DNA of 64,000 bases from Neocallimastix lanati (nom. inval.) (GCA_016946835.1 JACVTC010000003.1:1191001-1255000), one strand, 5' to 3'; numbered from the stretch's first letter, positions 24,502 through 42,277 are shown. Numbers and translations: made by a program. The notes: generated by a model from the sequence alone, not told the origin.

Positions 24502-24660
24502 CATAAAAAAAAAAAAAAATCATACTCTTATATAATAATTCAAAAAAAAAGCTTTAAACATATACGACTGGATTAACAACAAATTTCATTGTAACACAGA
24601 AAATTGCTTGAATATAAATTATTTAAAGAATTGCTTCATCCATTGGCTAATTTGAATATT
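23546..24660. other. AT-rich intergenic sequence with A and T tracts
   Basis: T run 23971-24001, AAAAT repeats running into a poly(A) tract (24118-24200) and T run 24465-24501. A plus-strand segment ending CATGTCT before an A run (23690-23750) resembles the TCTA-poly(A) ends of the local LINEs but is too short to prove. No gene is seen. Confidence 0.45.
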
Positions 24661-24673
24661 AGTATTCCTAATA

Positions 24674-26344
24674 CTAATGTTTCAAATTAACCATAGGATG
24701 AATATTTCCTAGATTTGTGTCATTTATACTTGATTTTAATAAATGAACTCTTGAGGGTACCATCAATTCACAATTATTTCCTAAGTTAGGGTTACTCATT
24801 GATTGATTTAGAGGATTAAAATTTGAAAAATCATTTCTTGAAGGCATCATTGGTGCATAATTATTATATGGAAGATTAATTTCATTCGTTAGTGGAGAAA
24901 GAAAAAAGTTTCCATAATTATTATTGACATTTGTATTATTTTCAATATATGGGTTATACATTATTGAATTTAATACATTGTTTCTGAGTGTACAGTTAAT
25001 AGATAACTACTTTCCAAGTTAGGGTTACTTGTTGATTGAATTAGAAGTTTAGAATCCAAGCTCTTATCACTCATTTGATTATTGATTAAATTAGATTCAT
25101 TCATCGTTCCGTTTGACAAATTGTTACACATATGCATTACAGGAGCTTGATTTTTGTTTTCAAAAATAAGTTTATTCAATTCTTGACATATTGTATTAGT
25201 ATTTATATCCATACATTGTACTTCATTGAATTCTAAAATTAATGTATTATTTCTGTTTGTTTCTGGAATTAATTTATTATTATTTTCATAAATACAATTG
25301 ATAATCTGTTTGATCAAAAGAACTCTTTTGTTCATTATTGATTTCATCATTTGTACACATATTTTGATCTAAAGGAGAACTAAAGCTATCATTTTGGTTA
25401 CCTTGTTCATCCTTATTTAAGGATATAATTCTGTTTTCTTTAGGATTATTGTAATCTGAAAGGGGATCGATATTATTACCTATATTATTGATTTTATCAT
25501 TTGTACACATATTTTGATCTAAAGGAGAACTCAAGCTATCATTTTGGTAACCTTGTTCATCTTTAATTAAAGATATATCTCTGTTTTCTTTTATATTATT
25601 GAATTTTGAAAGGGATTAATATTACAGTCATCAATATTATTACCTTTATTATTAATTTCTATTAAATTTTTTAAATGTCTTAATTTATCTTTTTTATCTA
25701 TAGTTTTTTTCATTTAAAATATAATTATTTTCATCAAATATCATATTAGAATTGCACATTTTAATTTGAAGTTCATAAATAAAGTTATTATTGAAATTAT
25801 TTATATCTTCTAATATTACATTTAAGTAATATAAAAATATTATATATTTTTCTTTTTTTAATAGAATATTTAAATGTATGTTTTCTTCAGATCTTTGAAT
25901 AAATTACTTTTCTCCAATAGTTCCAAAGATTTTACATACTGAATGAATTATTCCTTGTACTTCAAAAACCAATACGTAAGTATAATAATTTTTATTTGTA
26001 TTGATGTTTAAATTTAATTCAATTTCATTTTCAAAATTTCCTAAAGATGTGTTTGTAACTTCTTTATTACTCCAATTAATTTTATTTTTAAATTTACTTT
26101 TGATACCTTCGCTAATTTGCTCAATTTTATTAATTACACTATCATTATCTAAATTTAAGGATGAAAATAATTTTTTCATGGAAATTAAATAAATATTAGC
26201 TCTTAATTGTTTTAGAAAAAACAGTTTTTTCAGAAATTCTAATTTTATTTTGACTTTAGATTCTCCATTTTCTTTATCTTTATATACATCGTCTTCTTTA
26301 TATAAAAACTTCAATGGTTCATTTAGCTTTTGGCTTTCAAAATT
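24674..26344 (-). pseudogene. Broken Asn-rich repeat-protein gene
   Basis: Four minus-strand open segments lie end to end in changing frames: 26314-25904 (Lys-rich, possible coiled coil), 25534-25286, 25350-24970 and 24961-24674. After the TAA at 25904-25906 the same frame stays open for about 70 more codons (FIQRSEENIHL...), so that stop is premature. Frame shifts occur near 25710, 25625, 25320 and 24990. Protein repeats are evident: SSPLDQNMCTND occurs twice, encoded by a 150-bp tandem repeat, and S(T/M)SNPNL occurs twice. No ATG or upstream exon could be placed; an in-frame stop lies at 26354-26356. The family is not recognised. Extra introns might explain one break, but not all. Confidence 0.6.
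25348..25647. repeat. 150-bp tandem repeat, two copies
   Basis: CATTTGTACACATATTTTG recurs at 25348 and 25498, and the following ~100 bp match closely. It encodes a 50-residue protein repeat in the broken gene. The right copy carries a 1-nt loss that shifts frame. Confidence 0.75.
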
Positions 26345-26574
26345 TATGGATTTTTATCTTTATTTTTTTTTTATTTACTTTCTAATATTATTTTAATTTT
26401 TTTTTCTTACCTTTTTTTTTTTAATATGATTCTTATTATTATTGCTCTTTCCTTCCGTTTTCTTATTCTTATTCTTTTTATTGTTATATTATTTTATTTT
26501 ATATTTTATTTTTATTTAATTTTATTTTTTCTTTGTTTTTATTATATTTATTTAAAGTCTATCTCTAAAATATT
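26345..26574. other. T-rich tract upstream of the broken gene
   Basis: Almost pure T/A with scattered C on the plus strand. The long Phe/Ile/Leu plus-strand ORF here is a composition artefact. On the minus strand it would read as a Lys/Arg-rich stretch. Confidence 0.4.
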
Positions 26575-27290
26575 CACAATTTTCTTTTGGTCTTTTTTTG
26601 AATTGAAACCAATTAAATGTGGGTTCAAATTTAATGAAAAAACATTATATAAAAAGCAAATTGGTATCAGAAGATTGACCAACGTGTTGCTGTTGTTGTG
26701 ATATAAGTAGCAGCATACTTTGTTTCATACTCCAGATACTTTTATCTCCTAAAGTATGAAAAATTTAGGCAACAATTCATTCAATTTATTGATAAAATTT
26801 TTATTAATCTTTCTTTGATTGTTCAAGAGAAATCATTGAACATTCCTGATGACAAAGAGGAAGATTCTGATGATAACATTAATTTTTATGTGCTGTGTTT
26901 TCTTGTCTTAAGTGCAATATATAAAATCTTAAAGATCGATTCAGAGAAAAGAAGGTGATTTATTAAAAATATCTTTCAATCACCTTCGAAAGAGCCTTTT
27001 CAGATTTAGTATTTTATTGGACTTGTGGAATTCATTTCTAATGTTATTTCTATTGTTATAAGTGATTTTTACACTATGACTAAATTATATACTATCGGAC
27101 TTACAGGCATTAAGAGGGTCAACATCGAAACAATAAATCAAAAAAGAAATTATAATAAAGATTCAAATTATAATTTTTATCTACATCTTCGAATTTCATA
27201 ATGTAATTTTTCAATATCAATATATAAAAATTCATGTATTTTATTTTCATGTATTTTTTTTAATAAATATAATTAAAATATTATATATTC
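26575..27290 (+). mobile_element. 5'-truncated LINE remnant, C-terminal end of ORF
   Basis: In plus orientation it matches the intact protein from about residue 1140 (IKCGFKF) to the end and into the 3' UTR. The zinc-knuckle region, the stretch SLNIPDDKEED and the segment RRRYINNIFQSPS are all recognisable with stops and shifts. No A tail survives. It abuts the broken gene region but in the opposite direction. Confidence 0.83.
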
Positions 27291-27469
27291 TTTGTCTAAA
27301 TAAAAATTTTCTAATAATTTATTTTATTTATTTTCTTTCTTTTCATATAAATATTTAAATATTAGGAAGGTCTAATTATGAAAAAAATTTACAATGTGAA
27401 CAACACATTCAACTTCCATAATTTGTATACATATATTTATATCGCCCCTTTTATGTTTTCATTTTCAGC

Positions 27470-27830
27470 TTACCTAGTACATTATCTATTCTAATATCTA
27501 TTCTAATGTTTTTGCTTAATAATTCGTTTACTAATTTTTTTATCCATGTATCTTGTTTTCTATATTCCATTAAACTTGAATATTCGGCTTCTGTAGTAGA
27601 TCAGGCTGTATTTTTCTGAACAATTGATTTACATTATATTTGTCTATTTCCTAATAAGAAGATATATCCTAAGATGGATCTTCTTTTAATTTCATCACCA
27701 GCAAAATAAGCTCTTAAAATTTTCTATTCTTTATAATGGATTGAATAGTCCTTTGAAGTATAATTCACTTCTCCAATAGAAAAATTATTGTTTTTATATA
27801 TTCTTGTATACATGCCCTTAATATATCTTT
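27470..27830 (-). pseudogene. Ty1/copia retrotransposon RNase H fragment
   Basis: The minus strand reads in one frame, with three stops, AYFAGDE..RRSILGYIFLLGN, then STTEAEYSSL, then DTWIKKLVNELL. This is the order of motifs in the copia-type RNase H domain (RRST-G-I-F, STTEAEY, W-L-EL). No other pol domain or LTR is seen next to it. It is a dead fragment. Confidence 0.75.
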
Positions 27831-28980
27831 GTTTAATGAATGTTTAGTATTTCACATTTTGATATTAACAATTATTAATGAGTTATTGAGTCAGTAAGAC
27901 TCCTAATTTGATATGAATATAGCACATAATAATAGAAACAATACTTATATTTTATTATATATTTACTTATTTATTTTATTGCTTTTACATTAAGAAAGAT
28001 CTATTCACTTTAGAATATGTCATTACATGTGATTTATAATCATTTTTCTATAATCGTCTAACATTATAACATTGTATGATTAGTGTTAAAGAAAAATATT
28101 TTATAAACAATGTACACATGAAATAATGTAATCACATGATTGATTGTATTAAATTACTTCATTCATTAATTTATTATCAAATATTTATTATATATATTTA
28201 TAAAATAAAAAAGTAAAAGTAAGTATTAAAACCCAATTAATATTTAAATATTATTAAAAAAATTTTTTAAAAAATTATTTTAAATTTTATTTGTTTTATT
28301 ATTATAAACATTACTTAATATTTTATTGGAATATTCAATATTATAACTTAGAAACTATGTATTTCAATTCTTAAATAATATTTTTCACTATTTTAAAAAG
28401 TTACATAGTTAATAATTTAATATTAATTTTATAATCATATTAACATAAAAACATGTGGCGCAACGGTAGCGTTGGTTATGAATTACTCTTTCATATTTTA
28501 ATTTTATTTTATTTTTATTTTTTATTATAAATATTTTATTCATATTAAAATTTAAATATTATTAAAATAATTAAAAATATTAATTAAAATAATATAAGAA
28601 AATAAAAATTTTATAAAACTTTAAACAAAAATAAAAATAAATGAAAAAATTTTGACAAAAAATTCTTTTATTATTCACATTAATGCAATATTTTTATTAA
28701 TATTACAAATTCAAAATAAACTGTAATAATTATAATTTAATAGAAATATTTGGAATCAAATAAAGTTAATTGATTATGATTTATTTTAAATGCTTTATAA
28801 TTAACTAGAAATTTATATTACATTTGTATTAATTTTTTTTTTTAATTATTTTAATTTTCTTAAATTTAAAATTAAATTTATTATTGAAAGAATTTAATAT
28901 TTTATTATTATCATTTTAGTATTACAATTTTTTAATAATTAAAAGCATAATTTGCATTAATTGCAAAATGATGAATGTAA

Positions 28981-29023
<43 letters not shown>

Positions 29024-30007
29024 ATACATCAGTTAATAAAATCATAAATTCACAAATAAATAAAAAAATACATAAATAAATAAATAGATGAATTTATAAA
29101 ACAAACAAGCAAACAAAAAGATAAATAAATAAAAAAAAAAAAATCATTAGATAAAACATAAATAAATAAGTAAATTGTAAAATATAATTTAATTATCATT
29201 TTAAAAATATATATATAATATTAAAAATTATTATCATAGATAATATATATATGCATAATAATATATAATAATACAATAATATAATAATATAGAAAACATA
29301 TTATTAAAAAAAAAAAAAAAAAAAAAAAAAAGAAAGAAAGAAAGAAAGAAAAGAAAAGAAAAAAAGAAACAAAAGAAAAAAAAATTTTTTTTTATAATTA
29401 TTTAAATTGATAAAGAATTTAAATATAAATAATTAATTATATATCTTATATGACTTTTTTAAATTTTCGATATTTTTTTGGTAATTATAAATTATATTAA
29501 TTATAAATAAAAAATTTAATTTTTAGTAGTTTATTATTATTATTAAATTTTTTTTTTATAATATAAAATTTATTACTAATTTAATTATTGTTAATTTATT
29601 AGTTTAATAATTTAATGAAAAAAAAAAAAAAAAAAAAAAAAAAAGCTGTAATATTTTTAATTTTATTTCGTTCCAATTATTTTCCTTTATTATTTTAAAT
29701 TAACTATTCATTGATTGCTTTTTTTAATATTTTGAAAAGAAGTGATAATTATATTTTTCAAAATAATCAAAGTATAGAATAAATTCGTTAATATTTAGAA
29801 TAAATGACTAAATAAAAATAATATAAATGGAATTTACATTCATATTAATATAAATAGATATTATATTAATTTTTAAAATCATTCAAAATAAAATTTATAC
29901 GTATAAAAGAATATATACTTTGTAATAAAAAGAAATAGAAAATATATTGCTTTAAAAAGTTTAAAATTAATAGTATTTAAGCATAGCTTAAGCTAAAGAA
30001 AAAAAAA
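27831..30007. other. Gene-poor AT-rich tract upstream of Miro
   Basis: Contains the tRNA-like half at 28444, a TAAA/AAAT array (28980-29025), an A run followed by AAAG repeats (29307-29385) and an A run at 29620-29643. No protein gene is seen. The Miro promoter must lie at the right end, but no element is recognisable. Confidence 0.5.
28444..28478 (+). other. Orphan 5' half of a tRNA-like sequence
   Basis: TGGCGCAACGG fits the eukaryotic tRNA A-box and D-arm (GCGC...GCGT pairing). It is followed by TTGGTTATGAA where an anticodon arm would start. No complementary 3' half or B-box follows within 100 nt. It is a tRNA fragment or tRNA-derived retroposon head. Confidence 0.45.
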
Positions 30008-34799
<4,792 letters not shown>

Positions 34800-35230
34800 A
34801 AACTATTTTTTCTTAAAAAAAAAAAAAAAAATAGAAATAATAAATAGAAAATTTTAAAAGAATATAAATTAATAATTTAATAAATGAATAAATAAATAAA
34901 TAATAAATATATTTTTATAAAAAAAAATTTTATAAATAGTAGTATACATTTATATTAATGTTATTAATATAAATAAAGCAAAAAAATATATATTTATAAT
35001 TAGCGTTTACAAAAAAAGCCAAAAAAAAAAATTTTTTTTTTTTGTTTTATAAATGAAATTAAGAAAAATAAAGTAGAAATAGATAATATTATAATTAAAA
35101 AATAAAATAAAATAAAACAAAATAAAATAATTAATATAAATTTAAAAAAAAAAAAAAATGAATCAATAAATAAAAATTAAAAATAAAATAATTTTATAAT
35201 TTATAATATATGTATGTATAATTTTTATTA

Positions 35231-35264
<34 letters not shown>

Positions 35265-35923
35265 TTTTTTGACTTTTTGTATATATCCAAATATACATAA
35301 ATGGCACCCTTCTTTTCTTTTACACAATACCATATATATATTTATATATACTGCTAGTACAACTTATAGCTGTGTATAGTATTCAATATATATGGTTCAC
35401 CACAAGCATATATATATAATGTATTACACAGCCACAATAATACTGATTCTTCGTCGACCTTGAAGGAAGGGAACAAGGTTCTATCCTGGTTGTTAGTCCT
35501 TGAGCTAACATACATTAATAGGGAGTAATTATTTAACAATAACAACAATAATAATAATTATAACAAAAAAATTAAAACAATTAAAACATTAAAAAAATAT
35601 ATAATTATTTTTGAAAATTATTTTGTCATTATTACATTAAACTAAATATATTTATATTTATATATGTATTTTATATATATATATATTTAAATTTTTAAAC
35701 ATTTCAATTTTCATTTACATTAAAATAAAGTCGAAAGTTTTGATTTTTAAATAAATAAATATTAATAAATGTAAAATAATATGAAATTAGCAATATTGTG
35801 ATAATAAAATTATTTTAATATACTGTAAATCATGCTATCAATTAAATATTAATGATTATACAAATAAAATTATCCATTGAATATTACCTTTAAAAATAAT
35901 AATATTGAACTGTTCAATTATAA
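34800..35923. other. AT-rich sequence downstream of Miro
   Basis: Miro transcript termination must lie here. A less AT-rich block at 35272-35535 follows a T run (35247-35271). Its minus strand has a 64-codon open frame and ends ...AAAAGTC plus poly(A), so a small minus-strand retroposon is possible. No target duplication was found. Confidence 0.4.

Positions 35924-36009
<86 letters not shown>
35924..36009. repeat. (ATT)n array, about 28 units
   Basis: Uninterrupted ATT trinucleotides. Reverse-complementary to the larger AAT array that follows 143 bp to the right. Confidence 0.9.
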
Positions 36010-36010
<1 letters not shown>

Positions 36011-36151
36011 TGTTAATTATTATTATTGTTATTATATTGTTAATATCAATTATTTATTTATTTTTACTAATATAACTATTTATTAATTTAATAACTTATA
36101 TTTTTAATTTTATATTTTTTTTTTGTTTGTTAAAATTTTAAAAAAAAAAAA

Positions 36152-36468
<317 letters not shown>

Positions 36469-36531
36469 TATCCAAAATAATTATTGTATCAAATATTTCA
36501 AAATATCAATCTTCAATTAATTACAAATAAC

Positions 36532-36640
36532 ATATAACCAAATGTCAAAACTTGTAGCTTACGCTATCTAACAGTCGTCCATATTTTAAGAGTTATAAAA
36601 CAACAAATCTTATTTAAATTGAAAAAGTTTTTTATTTAAA
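36532..36640 (+). pseudogene. Decayed copy of the Miro last exon
   Basis: TCAAAACTTGTAGCTTACGCTA matches CCAAAACTTGTAGCCTATGCTA in Miro exon 17 (22-nt region, three differences). After a deletion, TCGTCCATATTTTAAGAGTTATAAAAC matches the exon's TCGCCGGTATTTTAGG-TTATAAAATG. It lies about 1.8 kb downstream of the real exon in the same orientation. It encodes nothing. Confidence 0.7.
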
Positions 36641-36654
36641 AAATAAATAAATAA

Positions 36655-36704
<50 letters not shown>

Positions 36705-36706
<2 letters not shown>

Positions 36707-37156
36707 TTAATAAATAAAAAAACATTTAAAATAGGCATAATTACTTTTGAATTATATTTATCATTATTATTTTTATTATATTATTATAATGTTTTCAAAA
36801 ATTAGCTTAAAAAAATTTTTTTTTCTTTTTTTTTTTATTTAATATTTATGTGCAGTTTTATCAGATTATTAATGAAAAGGTATATTATATTAGTCATTAT
36901 AATATTAATATTTAATCTATATTTTTTTTTTGGTTGTTTGTTTTCATGTTATGAAATATACCTTTATAGTATTATTAAAAAAAATGAAATATATATATTA
37001 TATTAACTCTAAATAAAATAAATAAATTATAAAAAATATTACTATGCTATATATCAAAATTAAATAATATTTTATAGGATATTAATGATTTTTTTTTTTT
37101 TTAAATAAAAAAAATCTACACATTAATTATCTATTTTTTGTTTATTTTTCATTAAT
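36705..37156. other. AT-rich sequence downstream of DBP3
   Basis: Convergent 3' region between Miro and DBP3. No gene or RNA is seen. Confidence 0.4.
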
Positions 37157-39599
37157 TTAATCATCAAAAGTAACATGAGTACTCTTAGCATTTGGATCAA
37201 TTTCATGGAAGAAAGCACCATACATTTTATGTTCCTTCTTCTTAACTGTACCTCCGAAGTTTCTTAAAGCTATTTATTAAAATATTGAATTAAAGATATA
37301 AAAAAAAAAATTAATACTCATAGTTTTTTATTTTTATTATTATTATAATTATAATTAAAATTAATATTATTATTATTATTCGATATAATATATATATATA
37401 TATATATTTTATTTTAAATTCTTTAAATAACAAAAAAAAAAAAATACCTTCTGGTACTTCTTGATTAGCATCACGAAGAACATTGGATAATTCACCAGCG
37501 TGAGCTTTATCATATTGAGTAAATAAGGTATGACTAGTACCACTAGAACCAGCCCTACCAGTACGACCAATACGATGAATATAATCTTCAATAGTTAATG
37601 GGAAGGTGTAATTAAGAACATATTCAACATTTGGAATATCTAAACCACGAGCAGCAACATCGGTGGCAATAAGTAATGGACATGAACCATTCTTAAAGTT
37701 ATTTAAAGCTTGAATACGTTGTTCTTGTGACTTATCGCCATGAATACTGGCAACATTATAACCACGACGTTGTAAGAAGTTTTCAAGACGAACGGCTTCT
37801 TTCTTATATAAAGCAAAAACTAAAACACGATTCTTTCTTGTTTTATGATATTTCTTTAATAATTCTATTAAACGAAATTCCTTTTGTTTTGGATCTATAA
37901 CTTCAACAATTTGTTTAATATTTTCATTAGCATGTAATTCAGCAGAACCAATAGTAATGTGAATTGGGTTCTAATAAATTTATTTATAATAATATTAATA
38001 ATATTATTATTATTTTTTATTAATATATGAATATTAATAATGTTTTTATTTAGTTAGTTTTTATTATTAACTTTAGTAATTTTAAAATTTTATATTATTA
38101 CCTTTAAAAATTCATTAGCTAATTTTTGAATAGATTGTGGCCAAGTAGCAGAGAACATAACAGTTTGTCGATCATTTCTAGTATTTGAGATAATTTTTCT
38201 GATATCCTATTGTTTATAATAATATATTATAATAATTTTATAATAAATATTAATATATCAATATATTATTAACATGAGAAATAGAATTAAAATTTTTTAA
38301 TTATTAGTTCACTAAATATAAATTATAAATGTATATATATAACTTACATGTTCGAAACCATTATCAAGCATACGATCAGCTTCATCTAAAACTAAAAAGT
38401 TTACATTACTAATATCACAAGCACCTTCATTAACTAAATCTAATAATCTACCAGGTGTAGCAATTAAAATATGAACATTTTTACGAAGAGCATTCTTTTG
38501 TTCGAATTTTTGAACACCACCATAGACACAATAACTTTTAATTCCTAATGGCTCACCAAATTCTTTAGCGTTATCGTAGGTTTGCATTGCTAATTCACGA
38601 GTTGGAGCAACAACTAAAACTGAAATTTTCTTAGATTTTAATAATTCTGGATCGTTGTATTTTAAGTGAATGAAGGCCTATAATAATAAACAAATACATT
38701 TTATTATTATTGTTTTAAACGATTTTTTTTTTTTTTTTAATATTTTATAAATTTTATTTATACTCACTGGAACTAAGAAAGTTAAAGTTTTTCCTGAACC
38801 AGTTTTGGCAATACTATTTAACATTTTATTATATAAAATTTAAATTTTATTATTATTATTCTAATAATATTAACAATTTATATTTTTAATATAATTTATA
38901 TTAATGGTTTTTTTTGTTTGTTTGCTTGCTTTTATTTTATTTTCTATTTAAATTTTAATATTGTTCTATTTATACTTCATTTATATTCAAAAACAAATAT
39001 ACGTATATAAAGTAAACTTACCCAATACAATCTCTCTTTTTCATAACAATTGGCCAACAAGATGATTGAATTGGAGTTGGCTTTTTGAAATTCTTTAAAA
39101 CATTTTTAATATCTTCAGGGAAGTTTGAATGTTTAAAATCTAAAATTGGACGAATAATTTCATCACCTTTAAATTCAATGTTATTTTTTTGCCAAAATTG
39201 ATTTAATTCATCTTGAGATAAATTAGTAATTTCTTCATGTTCTTGGTAAGTCCAATTACCATTGTTTTTTTCAGTGGTTGTACTAATTTCAATATCTTTA
39301 GATTCTTCAGACTTTTTTTCAGATTCTTCTTCCTTACTCTTTTTGTGCTTCTTTTCTTTTTTTTCTTTTTTTTCTTTTTTTTCTTTCTTATCTTTCTTAT
39401 CTTTTACCTTTTTTTCTTTTTTATGAAGTTTCTTATCTTTCTTTTCCTTTTTTTCTTTTTTTTCTTTCTTTTCTTTTTTAAGTTTCTTTTTTAATTGTTT
39501 AACCTCATCTTCGCTTTTTTCCGTTTCTTCAATTAATTCTAATTTTCTTTTCTTATTTTCTTCAACATTTTCAGTAGCTGATTTTAATACTCCAGGCAT
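37157..39599 (-). CDS. DBP3: DEAD-box RNA helicase DBP3-like, 6 exons
   Basis: A nucleolar ATP-dependent RNA helicase of 60S/pre-rRNA maturation. Minus-strand exons: 39599-39022, 38813-38768, 38677-38348, 38206-38102, 37970-37448, 37269-37157; 1695 nt, 564 residues. The N-terminus carries a long Lys/Glu repeat region (about 35-95, KKEK units) typical of Dbp3. The core follows: Q motif ending PTPIQ (174-178), motif I AKTGSGKT (195-202), PTREL, TPGR, DEAD (306-309), SAT (337-339), ARGLD (460-464), HRIGRTGR (485-492). The C-terminus [12 protein letters not shown] matches the Dbp3 signature KKKEH.AYGAFF, which separates it from DDX5/DBP2. All catalytic motifs are intact. The start is the first ATG after an A-run leader. 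The antisense Phe-rich ORF at 39237-39494 is a shadow of the Lys repeat. Confidence 0.92.
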
Positions 39600-39733
39600 T
39601 TTTTTTTTAAAAAAAAAAAATAAATTATTTATTTTTTATATTGATGGTATATATAATATTTTTACTTTTTATTTTTTTATAAATTATTCTATTTAAAACT
39701 AATAATAATATATATTTCTAATAAATATATTGC

Positions 39734-39766
<33 letters not shown>

Positions 39767-40324
39767 AAATATTTTTTAAAAAAAAATTAAAATTGAATAA
39801 TTACATCCAATCATTTAATAATAATAATTAAAATTTTTAAAATAAATTTTTTTTAAAAAATAAAAAAAAAATAGATTAATCACGAATTTATATGACAGAT
39901 TACATTGATTTATGTTTTTATATTGGATATTTCTTTCGATTATTATTTCAAAATGTAAATTTATCAAAAAATTTACAAAGTATTTATATGTTTATTATAA
40001 CTATAATAAAGGACTCAAAATTAATACTTAATATTAAATTTAAAATATTTCTAAATATCAACAGGAAGAATAGTAAACTTTTAAAATTTTATACCGTATA
40101 AAACAATTGTTTAATAACTATTTACCTTGAAATTCAATAAAAATTGAGAAAATTTTAAATAATAAATTTAATTATACAATTCTTAAAACATTATATGTAA
40201 TAATACATAAATCAAATATTATAAACTAAAACCAATTCTTATAAATATAATTAAAAAAACTTTTTATAATACTCATAATCTTATTAATTTTTACATTAAA
40301 TTTATTATTAATAATATATATATA

Positions 40325-40599
40325 ATATCTTGGAATTGTCGGCGCCATCTATCATCCGTTAACCGCATAGACAACTTCCTATCCCAATTTCTGTATTGAA
40401 TCACATCGACCTTAAAAAAGGTCTTCTGGCAGTGATTAAAGGCATCGATTTAAAAAACCGCCTATTCACTGTGGCATGTGTTCGTAATTTTTTGATCACA
40501 GAGAAAATTAATAGGGGAGCTTTAAAATTTTGCTATTTATTTGATATAGAAAAAAAGGATGCTCAAATATTTCTACTTAGTAAAATGAATGAAATTTAA
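40325..40599 (+). other. Unidentified coding-like fragment
   Basis: The base composition is less AT-rich than the surroundings. In one frame 40330-40391 reads SWNCRRHLSSVNRIDNFLSQF, which could be the start of a LINE endonuclease (compare SWNINGW in the intact element). In another frame 40396-40599 is open and ends at a stop, with balanced composition (HIDLKKGLLAVIKGIDLKNR...). I do not recognise the protein. It is most likely a broken transposon or gene fragment. Confidence 0.35.
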
Positions 40600-41360
40600 A
40601 TTAATATGATTGGTTAGTTAATTTATCCATTATCATATAAATGGTCAATAATAATTTTTATTAATTAATAAATTAATAAATAAATAAGTAAATAAATTTA
40701 ATAAATTAATAACTAACTATTCTAATTATTTATTACCAGCCTATGAAAACCAAAATATATTATATAAACCTAAGGAACTAATTTAAATACTAATTTTTGA
40801 ACTAAAACACTAATACATTAATATACTAATTATTTATTTATCTTAAAATAATTTATCAAATATATATATTTATGTATTTAATATTAAAAATAATTTTATA
40901 ATTTAAATGAAAAAAATAAAATTTGTTTAATTTTCTGTTTATGTAAGTAAAATAATATAAAATCTATTTTGTTAGATCATCAAATATATATAGCCTGATT
41001 GTAAAAATCAATAAAAATAATATATCTTTTAATAATTTAACATTAAATATTTTATAGTATTTTCTCTTTATTTGTTATTATTTTGTAATTTTTGATTCAG
41101 ATTTATATAGTTATTACAATGAATATATATCTTTTTTTTTTTTTAAATAAAAAAAGATTATATTAATATCGAATATTTTAGTTTTTATAATGTGATTAAC
41201 TTTATTATTTTAATTTAATATAATTACTTTAGAGAATTTATTTATTTATATAAATATATAAATATATAAATATATATCTGAATTAAAAGATTACAAGTTA
41301 GTTGTAATTGCAAATAAAGAGAAAAATTCAATATTATTTATAATGTTTGATATTGTTTAT

Positions 41361-41446
41361 TTCATTTTCAATATTACAAGTTTTTAAAATATGATTTTGT
41401 TCATTTCATTTTCAATATTACAAGTTTTTAAAATGTGATAAACTGG
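41361..41446. repeat. 43-bp tandem duplication
   Basis: TTCATTTTCAATATTACAAG followed by TTTTTAAAAT recurs 43 bp later (41361 and 41404) with one or two changes. Confidence 0.7.
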
Positions 41447-41934
41447 ATTATTTTAATTATATAAATCAATAAATTAATAATTAAAATTATATATGCATGG
41501 AAAAAAAAATTTTTTTTTTCTTAGTAAATGTTTATTTAATTGTTTTAGTTTTCGAGTAAAAAGTTAATAATTATCAGGCACCAACTTTGTATATTCATTG
41601 TTTAGCAATTAAAGTTTTTATATTACTCATGTCTTAAATTAATCAAAACTTAAAATGTCACTAATACTTTAATTTAACGGAATAAAATTTTGGCAATTTT
41701 AATTAAGGCATTTTTTAGTAATTATTCATAATATTATATTTAGGTATCAAAGAACTATTAATATTTATAAAATATAAATTTTTGAATTGTCATTAATGAA
41801 AATAATATTATTTGCATTAATAACCATGTCATAATTATTAGTGAAAATATTTTTTAATGCTATTAATAATAGTTTTATAACTAATCCTAATCTAATAATT
41901 TTAATAAAATCTGTATCTTGCTGTATAATTATTT

Positions 41935-42029
41935 TAATATAAAAAAAAATGTGACATTTAATAGTTCTTTTTTTTTTTTTTTTTTTATTAAAATTATTAA
42001 GAATTATTAAATGTCACAATTTATATTAA
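41935..42029. repeat. Foldback element with ~30-bp inverted arms
   Basis: The left arm (41935-41969) contains TGTGACATTTAATAGTTCTT and the right arm (41999-42029) contains its near-complement AAGAATTATTAAATGTCACA, separated by a T run. It resembles a MITE or foldback remnant. No target duplication was identified. Confidence 0.6.
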
Positions 42030-42277
42030 AAAATAAAAAGTTATTCTAAAATATAATATATTATCAAATTGATTGAATAATATATTATTTAAATTAAAAC
42101 ATGTGCCTTTTAAAAAAATTTTAATCATGCTGTAAATTGTAAATAGTTTAATATTAATTAGGGATTTATTGATAATTTTATATTTAATAAATTATTTTGA
42201 TTAATTATTTAGTAAATATTTATAAATAATGAACATTTCAAGTTTTCTAGTAAAATTTAAAACAGGAAATTATTTAA

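Noticed and set aside
26330-26701. 123-codon plus-strand ORF
   Set aside because: Its first two thirds are T-tract Phe/Leu/Ile translation and its end is the LINE remnant read through.
39237-39494. Phe-rich plus-strand ORF
   Set aside because: It is the antisense of the DBP3 lysine/glutamate repeat.
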